Positions 57,204-64,000 of a stretch of 64,000 bases of DNA are shown here, in pieces. How positions within the stretch are numbered: position 1 is the first letter of the stretch; each line of letters begins with the position of its first letter. Both the position numbers and the translations under genes were made by a program. Location: the NCBI RefSeq assembly GCF_900100365.1, contig NZ_FNKU01000001.1, positions 4,539,501 to 4,603,500 of the forward strand, written 5' to 3'. The notes under the pieces are model-generated. The model was given only the letters and a program-made list of their open reading frames with translations. It did no database searches and was not told where the DNA came from. This DNA comes from Pseudomonas cannabina. Its GTDB lineage: Bacteria; Pseudomonadota; Gammaproteobacteria; Pseudomonadales; Pseudomonadaceae.

Positions 57204-58027
57204 TCAACCCGCCGCCAGCAGCCTGCGCAACTTCGCCAGCACTGGCGCTGAATCCGGGCGCACGCCGCGCCAGAGCAGGAAGGCCTCTGCCGCCTGCTCG
57301 ACCAGCATCCCCAAACCGTCAACCGATTGCGCCGCGCCGTGCGCCGTGGCCCAGCGGCAAAAGGCGGTGGGCTCTTTGCCGTACATCATGTCGTAGCAGA
57401 ACGTTACGCCGGGCTGGATCAGGCTTGGGGAAACAGGCGGCAGTTCTCCGGCCAAGCTGGCGGACGTGGCATTGATGATCACATCCACCGACTCTTCAAG
57501 CCAGTCGAAACTGCTGGCAAACACCGGACCAAGGTCGGCAAATTCCTGCGCCAGACGTTCGGCTTTCTCGACCGTGCGATTGGCGATCACCAGCGCTGCA
57601 GGCTCTTGCGCAAGTAACGGTTCAAGCGCGCCACGCACTGCACCGCCCGCGCCCAGTACCAGAATCCGCTGGCCCCGCAAGCTTATTGAGCAATTGACCG
57701 TCAGGTCGCGTACCAGTCCCGCACCGTCGGTGTTGTCGCCCAGCAACGAGCCGTCGTCGAGTTTGCTCAAGGTGTTGACCGCGCCAGCGCGCTGGCCGCG
57801 CTCGGTCAGGCTGTCAGCCAGACGAAACGCTTCTTCCTTGAACGGCACGGTCACGTTGGCACCACGCCCGGTCTGGAAAAATGCCTGGGCAAACGCAGTG
57901 AAGTCGTCGAGCGGGGCCAGCGCAGCCTGGTAATCCAGTGGCTGCCCGGTCTGCTCGGCAAACAGGCGATGAATCAGCGGCGACTTGCTGTGACCGATAG
58001 GGTTACCCAAGACAACGTAGCGATCCA

Positions 58028-58028
<1 letters not shown>
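57204..58028 (-). CDS. aroE: shikimate dehydrogenase
   Basis: Reduces 3-dehydroshikimate to shikimate with NADPH. The 274-residue protein has the substrate motif [12 protein letters not shown], the catalytic Lys in [10 protein letters not shown] and Asp in LGDNTDGAG, and the nucleotide loop [12 protein letters not shown]. The ATG at 58028 overlaps the hemF stop by one base. Confidence 0.96.
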
Positions 58029-58951
<923 letters not shown>

Positions 58952-59110
58952 TTACGGCTGACTTCAAACGGCTGGCCCCCGGAGCAGAAGGGGCGCAGGC
59001 AAATTGGCGCGTAGCATACCATCGGCAGGCAGGACTGGCAGTTGACGCAGGTCGGGCGAAGGAGTCCGATAGGGTTTTTCGCAGCCCTTCAACCATCAAG
59101 GAGAGAACAC

Positions 59111-60088
59111 ATGGCAAAGCGTATCCAGTTCAGCACGGTCGGAGGACCCGAGGTGCTTGAATATGTCGATTTCGAGCCAGAGGCGCCGGGGCCGCAGGCG
59201 GTGGCTGTGCGCAACAAGGCGATTGGCCTGAATTTCATCGATACCTATTACCGCAGCGGGCTGTATCCGGCCTCGTCATTGCCGTCCGGTCTGGGCGCGG
59301 AAGGGGCCGGGGTGGTCGAGGCGGTGGGCGTTGAGGTGACGCGCTTCAAGGTCGGCGACCGGGTCGCTTACGGCACCGGGCCGCTGGGGGCGTACAGCGA
59401 CGTGCATGTGCTGCCCGAGGCGAATCTGGTCAAGCTGGCCGACTCGGTCAGCTTCGAGCAGGCCGCTGCGCTGATGCTCAAGGGCCTGACCGTGCAATAC
59501 CTGCTGCGCCAGACTTATCAGGTGAAGCCAGGCGAGATCATTTTGTTTCATGCTGCTGCGGGCGGTGTCGGCTCGTTGGCGTGCCAATGGGCCAAGGCAC
59601 TGGGCGCGAAGCTGATCGGCACGGTCAGTTCGCCGGAGAAGGCGGCACATGCCAAGGCGCTCGGTGCCTGGGAAACCATCGATTACAGCCACGAAGATGT
59701 CGCTAAACGTGTGCTGGAGCTGACCGACGGCAAAAAATGCCCGGTGGTCTATGACGGCGTAGGGCAGGACACCTGGCTGACGTCGCTCGACAGCGTGGCG
59801 CCGCGTGGGCTGGTGGTGAGCTTCGGCAATGCCTCGGGGCCGGTTTCCGGTGTGAATCTGGGCATTCTGGCGCAGAAGGGTTCGGTGTATGTCACGCGCC
59901 CGACGCTGGGCAGCTACGCCAACAACGCGCAGAATCTGCAGACCATGGCCGACGAGCTGTTCAACATGCTCGCCAGCGGCAAACTCAAGGTCGACAACAT
60001 TCAGCAATACGCCCTCAAGGATGCCGCCGAGGCGCAAACCGAGCTGTCAACCCGGCGCACCACGGGCTCGACCATTCTGATCCCGTAA
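59111..60088 (+). CDS. qor: NADPH:quinone reductase (zeta-crystallin-like)
   Basis: A 325-residue zinc-free medium-chain dehydrogenase/reductase starting MAKRIQFSTVGGPEVL. The NADPH-binding loop is HAAAGGVGSLACQWAKALGA, and NFIDTYYRSGLYP is typical of Qor. AAGGAGAG precedes the ATG at 59111. It ends seven bases from the convergent tsaC stop. Confidence 0.94.
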   Translation: MAKRIQFSTVGGPEVLEYVDFEPEAPGPQAVAVRNKAIGLNFIDTYYRSGLYPASSLPSGLGAEGAGVVEAVGVEVTRFKVGDRVAYGTGPLGAYSDVHVLPEANLVKLADSVSFEQAAALMLKGLTVQYLLRQTYQVKPGEIILFHAAAGGVGSLACQWAKALGAKLIGTVSSPEKAAHAKALGAWETIDYSHEDVAKRVLELTDGKKCPVVYDGVGQDTWLTSLDSVAPRGLVVSFGNASGPVSGVNLGILAQKGSVYVTRPTLGSYANNAQNLQTMADELFNMLASGKLKVDNIQQYALKDAAEAQTELSTRRTTGSTILIP

Positions 60089-60095
60089 GTCAGCG

Positions 60096-60653
60096 TCAGC
60101 CTGCGCGCACGACCTGACCGGTCGCGATGTCGCGGATTACGCTGGGGTTTCGGCGGCCGCCCAGGCTGCCGCCGAGCACGCCGTCGATCTGACCCCGGAA
60201 GTATTGCTCGACACGCAAGCGCGAACGGGCCGCCGGACGACCCGCCGGGTTGGCCGAGGTCGAGATCAGTGGGCCGACCAGCGCGCACAGCTCGCGCACG
60301 GTCGGGTGATCGGTGACGCGCAGCGCCACGGTTTCATGAATTCCGGTGATCCACTCGGGCAACAGGTTCTGATGCGGCACCAGCCAGGTGTTCGGCCCCG
60401 GCCAGGTGCTGGCCATGCGGTCGAGCCACAATTCGGGGAAATCTTCGAACAGGAAGTCGAACTGGCGAATGTTGTCGGCAATCAGGATCAGGCCTTTTTC
60501 CACCGGCCGCGATTTGATCGCCAACAGGCGATAGACCGCTTCTTCATCCCATGGATCACACCCCAGCCCCCAGACTGCTTCGGTCGGGTAGGCAATCACC
60601 GCACCGGCTCGAATATCCTGAGCGGCTTGTTGCACACGCCAACTGCTGACCAT
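60096..60653 (-). CDS. tsaC: L-threonylcarbamoyladenylate synthase
   Basis: Makes threonylcarbamoyl-AMP for the t6A modification of tRNA position 37. The 185-residue length fits TsaC rather than Sua5. Conserved blocks are [26 protein letters not shown], and the [14 protein letters not shown] signature. GGAGAG precedes the ATG at 60653. It lies 38 bases after dprA in the same operon. Confidence 0.95.
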   Translation of the reverse strand: MVSSWRVQQAAQDIRAGAVIAYPTEAVWGLGCDPWDEEAVYRLLAIKSRPVEKGLILIADNIRQFDFLFEDFPELWLDRMASTWPGPNTWLVPHQNLLPEWITGIHETVALRVTDHPTVRELCALVGPLISTSANPAGRPAARSRLRVEQYFRGQIDGVLGGSLGGRRNPSVIRDIATGQVVRAG

Positions 60654-60691
60654 TGTTTGTCTCTCCGCTAAATCCTGGCAGCAGTTTAACC

Positions 60692-61807
60692 TCAGGGCGC
60701 TCTGGCGAACCATCGTCCTGCTTCACAGCTTATTCTTCCATCCAGTTCCAGCTCGGTCAGGCCTGCCAGGACCTTGGGCAACGGCCAGCCGCTGGAAACC
60801 GAAAGCCCCTCACTGGTATGCGGCGCGGCATGCAACAGCGCCAGCAACGGATGATCGCAGGGCGCGGGCCTTGCAGGTTGCGGGGCAGGGCCGGGCGCTA
60901 TGCTCCTCCAGTGCTGCAAGCCTTCAAGGATGTGCTCGACGGTCTCGACCAGCGTCGCGCCGTCACGGATCAACTGGTGACAACCTTTCGCGCCCGGATG
61001 ATGAATCGAGCCCGGTATCGCGTAAACCTCACGGCCATGTTCGGCCGCCAGTCGGGCGGTGATCAACGAGCCGCTGGCGACGCTGGCCTCGACCACGAGT
61101 ACGCCAAGCGACAAGCCGCTGATGATCCGGTTACGACGCGGGAAGTTGCTGGGCTGAGGTCCGGCGTCCAGCGGGAACTCGGAAATCACCGCGCCGCCCT
61201 GTTCCGCCATCTGTGCTGCGAGGGCACGATGCTGCTGTGGATAAAGTTTTTCGAGCCCGGTGCCCAACACGCCGATTGTCAGCCCGCCGACATCCAGTGC
61301 GCCCTGATGCGCGGCGCCGTCAATGCCGCGAGCCAGACCGCTGGTGACCACAAAACCGGCTCCCGCTAGGCTGCGCGCAAACGCCCTGGCGGTGTCCAGT
61401 CCGGGTCTGGAGGCACGACGACTACCGACCATGCCCAACTGCGGACGTTCGAGTATCGAGGGGTTGCCGGCAATGAAAATCAGCGGCGGCGGATCGGCGA
61501 TCTCGGCCAGCAGCGCGGGGTAGCAAGGGTCGTCCCACATCAGCAAATGCTGGCCCGGACGCTCTAGCCAGGCCAGGGCTGCGCTTGCACCATCGCGTAC
61601 CGAGGCATCCCGTCGCGCGTCCGCGCATGCACTCGGAATACCCAGCGCACGCCATGCACTGGCCGGCGCGCTCAGTGCCGAGGAAGCCGAACCGAACGCA
61701 TCGATGAGCTTGGAGAAGCGTTTCGGTCCGACCTCAGGCAAGCGATGTACGCGCAAACGCGCTTCCAGCTCTGCGGGTGAAGAGAGAGCTTTTTCGAACA
61801 GTGGCAT
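60692..61807 (-). CDS. dprA: DNA-processing protein DprA
   Basis: Binds incoming single-stranded DNA and loads RecA during natural transformation. The 371-residue protein has an N-terminal helical domain (1-70), a Rossmann-like core with [12 protein letters not shown] and [18 protein letters not shown], and a C-terminal winged-helix domain (about 310-371). It lies between the LysM gene and tsaC. Confidence 0.95.
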   Translation of the reverse strand: MPLFEKALSSPAELEARLRVHRLPEVGPKRFSKLIDAFGSASSALSAPASAWRALGIPSACADARRDASVRDGASAALAWLERPGQHLLMWDDPCYPALLAEIADPPPLIFIAGNPSILERPQLGMVGSRRASRPGLDTARAFARSLAGAGFVVTSGLARGIDGAAHQGALDVGGLTIGVLGTGLEKLYPQQHRALAAQMAEQGGAVISEFPLDAGPQPSNFPRRNRIISGLSLGVLVVEASVASGSLITARLAAEHGREVYAIPGSIHHPGAKGCHQLIRDGATLVETVEHILEGLQHWRSIAPGPAPQPARPAPCDHPLLALLHAAPHTSEGLSVSSGWPLPKVLAGLTELELDGRISCEAGRWFARAP

Positions 61808-61929
61808 GAGATCGTCCCTGATCCATCGTGCATCTCAAGCGATGCACAAACCTGTGGATAACTCTGTTGACAACAATTTGATAACTGACTGGCTGGTAAC
61901 ACAATTCCGTATCAGAACTGAAACACGGG

Positions 61930-62955
61930 CTACGGGTTGCGAACCTTGTCCATGATGGCCAAAGATCGGTTAGCTTGCAGGACCAAGGCGTAACTAAGCT
62001 TGTCGTAGGTGCGGAAAACCATCAGCAGGCCGGCCCGTTCGTCGGGGATTTTCACGTATTCACCCGTGACCCGGTCGCGCACCGTTTCGCTGGTCTTGTA
62101 GATCGCCAGCACATTGCCTTCGGTCAGACCGTCGCGCTTGCCTCTGTTCAAGGTCACCACGTCCATCACGCCCACCTGGGTGACGCCACGCGGCACATCC
62201 AGAATCAAACCGTCGACCGGGCCCTGCGGCGCGCTCGGCAGGAAGGTCGAGTTGATCGCCCGCTCTTCGCTGGCGAACAGGCGATCGCCGGGGCGTACCT
62301 CCTGGGTGGTGCGCTGCAACGTCAGGGTCGAAACATCGCCCTCGGCGGCAATCACCTCAGCACTGCCGACATCGTCGGCGTTGATCCCCAGCACTTCGTT
62401 GGTTTGCGGATCGACGTAGACCTTGCCCTGACGAAAGATGCCGTAGACGGAGTGCGCCGGGTCCAGCCGGCCGCGCGAATAGGCGCGATCACCCGCGCCG
62501 CTGAGCACGCGCTCAGCGTTGCCGGCGACGATGTACGGCGCTCTGTCGAACTGTTCGGCACTGTCGACGATGCGGTTGCTGATCAGGAACGCGTTGAGCG
62601 CGCCCAGCGGAATGCTCGGAATCGCCTCGACCATCGGCGTGCTGCGCACACGCGGTGACAATTTAATGGTGCCACGCGACTCGCCACGGTTGAGCGTCAC
62701 CCGTGGCTGGCCGTCGACCCAGGTCAGCGCAAGCGTGTCGCCGGGGTAGATCAGGTCGGGATCACGGACCTGCGGATTGGCCCGCCAGATCTCGCGCCAT
62801 TTCCACGGTTCACGCAAAAACTTGCCGGAAATATCCCAGAGCGTGTCTCCGGCGACCACGGTGTAGCTCTGCGGGTAGCCTTCCCTGAGTTGCACTTGCG
62901 CCTGGGCAAGACCGCTGGCGGTCAGGAACAGCAGGGCGAGTAGTGATTTCCTCAT
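61930..62955 (-). CDS. LysM peptidoglycan-binding domain exported protein
   Basis: A 341-residue protein with a signal peptide ending AQAQ (about residue 20) and one LysM domain at about 30-78 (SYTVVAGDTLWDISGKFL ... NLIYPGDTL-like). The rest (80-341) is a beta-rich domain of unknown role that recurs with LysM next to dprA in Pseudomonas. AGGGA precedes the ATG at 62955; an upstream in-frame start at 62985 is less likely. Confidence 0.9.
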   Translation of the reverse strand: MRKSLLALLFLTASGLAQAQVQLREGYPQSYTVVAGDTLWDISGKFLREPWKWREIWRANPQVRDPDLIYPGDTLALTWVDGQPRVTLNRGESRGTIKLSPRVRSTPMVEAIPSIPLGALNAFLISNRIVDSAEQFDRAPYIVAGNAERVLSGAGDRAYSRGRLDPAHSVYGIFRQGKVYVDPQTNEVLGINADDVGSAEVIAAEGDVSTLTLQRTTQEVRPGDRLFASEERAINSTFLPSAPQGPVDGLILDVPRGVTQVGVMDVVTLNRGKRDGLTEGNVLAIYKTSETVRDRVTGEYVKIPDERAGLLMVFRTYDKLSYALVLQANRSLAIMDKVRNP

Positions 62956-63080
62956 GCGGTGAATCCCTTTATCATGTTGCCTCACGCGAACCCTAGAGTC
63001 CTGTCCTGGGCTGCCTGCCTTGAACTCCCGAGCCCGGCACCCGACCTTGACTTTACCTTAACAGTGCAGCTCTTACGTAT

Positions 63081-63587
63081 ATGGCCATTCTAAACATCCT
63101 CGAATTTCCCGATTCGCGCCTGCGTACCATCGCCAAACCTGTAGCGATGGTAGACGACGGCATTCGCCAGTTGGTCGACGACATGTTTGAAACCATGTAC
63201 GAAGCGCCGGGCATCGGCCTGGCCGCGACACAGGTCAACGTCCACAAGCGCGTGGTGGTCATGGACCTCAGTGAAGACCGCAGCGAACCGATGGTCTTCA
63301 TCAATCCTGAAATCGAAAAGCTGACCGATGAAATGGATCAGTATCAGGAAGGCTGCCTCTCGGTGCCGGGTTTCTACGAGAACGTCGACCGCCCGCAAAA
63401 AGTCCGCGTCAAGGCGCTGGACCGCGACGGCAAGCCTTACGAACTGGTTGCCGAAGGCCTGCTCGCCATCTGCATCCAGCACGAATGCGATCACCTGAAC
63501 GGCAAGCTGTTCGTCGATTACCTGTCCAACCTCAAGCGTGACCGGATCAAGAAAAAGCTCGAAAAACAGCACAAGCTCAACGCTTGA
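63081..63587 (+). CDS. def: peptide deformylase
   Basis: Removes the formyl group from nascent peptides. The 168-residue protein has all three motifs: [15 protein letters not shown] and HECDH, giving the Cys-His-His metal site. It is followed by fmt, the enzyme that adds the formyl group to Met-tRNA. Divergent from the LysM gene. Confidence 0.98.
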   Translation: MAILNILEFPDSRLRTIAKPVAMVDDGIRQLVDDMFETMYEAPGIGLAATQVNVHKRVVVMDLSEDRSEPMVFINPEIEKLTDEMDQYQEGCLSVPGFYENVDRPQKVRVKALDRDGKPYELVAEGLLAICIQHECDHLNGKLFVDYLSNLKRDRIKKKLEKQHKLNA

Positions 63588-63602
63588 TCCGTTGCCCCCC
63601 CC

Positions 63603-63626
63603 AAAAGGCCTGCACAAGGCCTTTTT
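63603..63626 (+). terminator. hairpin with T run between def and fmt
   Basis: AAAAGGCCT and AGGCCTTTTT pair around GCACA. It may partly end the def transcript or trim def-fmt mRNA. Confidence 0.65.
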
Positions 63627-63648
63627 GTTTTTTCAGAATGAGAAGCCC

Positions 63649-64000
63649 ATGACTGAGCCACTGCGCATCGTCTTCGCCGGCACCCCGGAATTTGCCGCCG
63701 AACACCTCAAGGCCCTGCTCGACAGCCCTCACCAGATTGTGGCCGTGTACACCCAGCCTGATCGCCCGGCCGGTCGTGGACAAAAGCTGATGCCCAGCCC
63801 GGTCAAGCAGCTGGCGTTACAACATGACATCCCGGTGATGCAGCCGCCAACGCTGCGTGACCCGGCGGCACAGGCTGAACTGGCCGCGCTCGCGCCGGAT
63901 TTGATGGTCGTGGTCGCTTACGGTCTGATCCTGCCGCAAGTGGTGCTGGATATTCCGCGCCTGGGCTGCATCAACAGCCACGCGTCGCTGCTGCCACGCT
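63649..64000 (+). CDS. fmt: methionyl-tRNA formyltransferase, 3' end outside window
   Basis: Formylates initiator Met-tRNA. The first 117 residues are visible: [24 protein letters not shown], the folate-binding-side [14 protein letters not shown], and the start of the catalytic [12 protein letters not shown]. The ATG at 63649 is preceded by an AGAAG stretch. The frame is open to the right edge. Confidence 0.96.
   Translation, partial: MTEPLRIVFAGTPEFAAEHLKALLDSPHQIVAVYTQPDRPAGRGQKLMPSPVKQLALQHDIPVMQPPTLRDPAAQAELAALAPDLMVVVAYGLILPQVVLDIPRLGCINSHASLLPR

Overview
The window is chromosomal DNA of a fluorescent Pseudomonas, most likely a member of the Pseudomonas syringae complex. The argH / fimS(algZ)-algR / hemCD-hemX-hemY / dsbB / algQ / algP block and the trpI-trpBA ... 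betC ... aroE-hemF-qor-tsaC-dprA-LysM-def-fmt block are the classical Pseudomonas orders on either side of the replication origin. This is recalled synteny and was not computed. GC-rich coding, REP hairpins ending in GTGGGAGCG, and a ~100-bp MITE like one described in P. syringae support the group assignment. No rRNA, tRNA, CRISPR array or replication origin was seen.

Layout. 1-9.5 kb: MATE efflux pump (cut by the left edge), LysR regulator, chemoreceptor, methyltransferase, M16 peptidase and two membrane proteins. 9.9-24.7 kb: argH, the FimS/AlgR two-component system, the hem cluster, dsbB, algQ, an FKBP isomerase, the histone-like AlgP, a YheS-type ABC-F protein, a small MscS channel and a LysE exporter. 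24.8-31.5 kb: an FTR1 iron permease fused to a cytochrome c domain, YheV-like protein, prlC, gamma-carbonic anhydrase and a lipoprotein peptidase. 31.5-37.9 kb is the first accessory zone: a broken AbiF-like HEPN gene with an upstream structured RNA, an IS5-family element, an OPT transporter with a C-terminal frameshift, and a small lipoprotein gene split by an IS1182-family element. 37.9-46.5 kb: small stress and envelope genes, then trpI/trpBA. 46.6-51.4 kb is the second accessory zone: four small AT-richer minus-strand genes, three of them damaged, with two MITEs and two IS5-family copies. 51.4-64 kb: choline-sulfate uptake and cleavage (LysR, betC, choX), a SulP transporter, then aroE, hemF, qor, tsaC, dprA, a LysM protein, def and the start of fmt.

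Main observations. (1) A 99-bp MITE is present three times, each with a 4-bp YTAR target duplication. It shares terminal bases and target rule with the 1209-bp IS5-family element present three times. (2) One MITE copy splits the AbiF-like gene; removing the MITE and one target copy restores the frame exactly. A promoter plus a ~65-nt structured, terminator-ended RNA lies just upstream, the arrangement of AbiF RNA-antitoxin systems related to the ancestors of Cas13. (3) A second MITE copy splits codon 7 of a minus-strand gene in an array that looks like a degenerate immunity-gene island: one paralogue has a nonsense codon, one a frameshift at an A8 run, one the MITE, and one is intact. (4) IS5 copy 1 has different target bases on its two sides (TTAA and CTAG), a sign of recombination between IS copies that probably removed the 3' end of the abi gene. 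(5) The OPT transporter has lost one base near its end and now reads through into the next gene and an IS.
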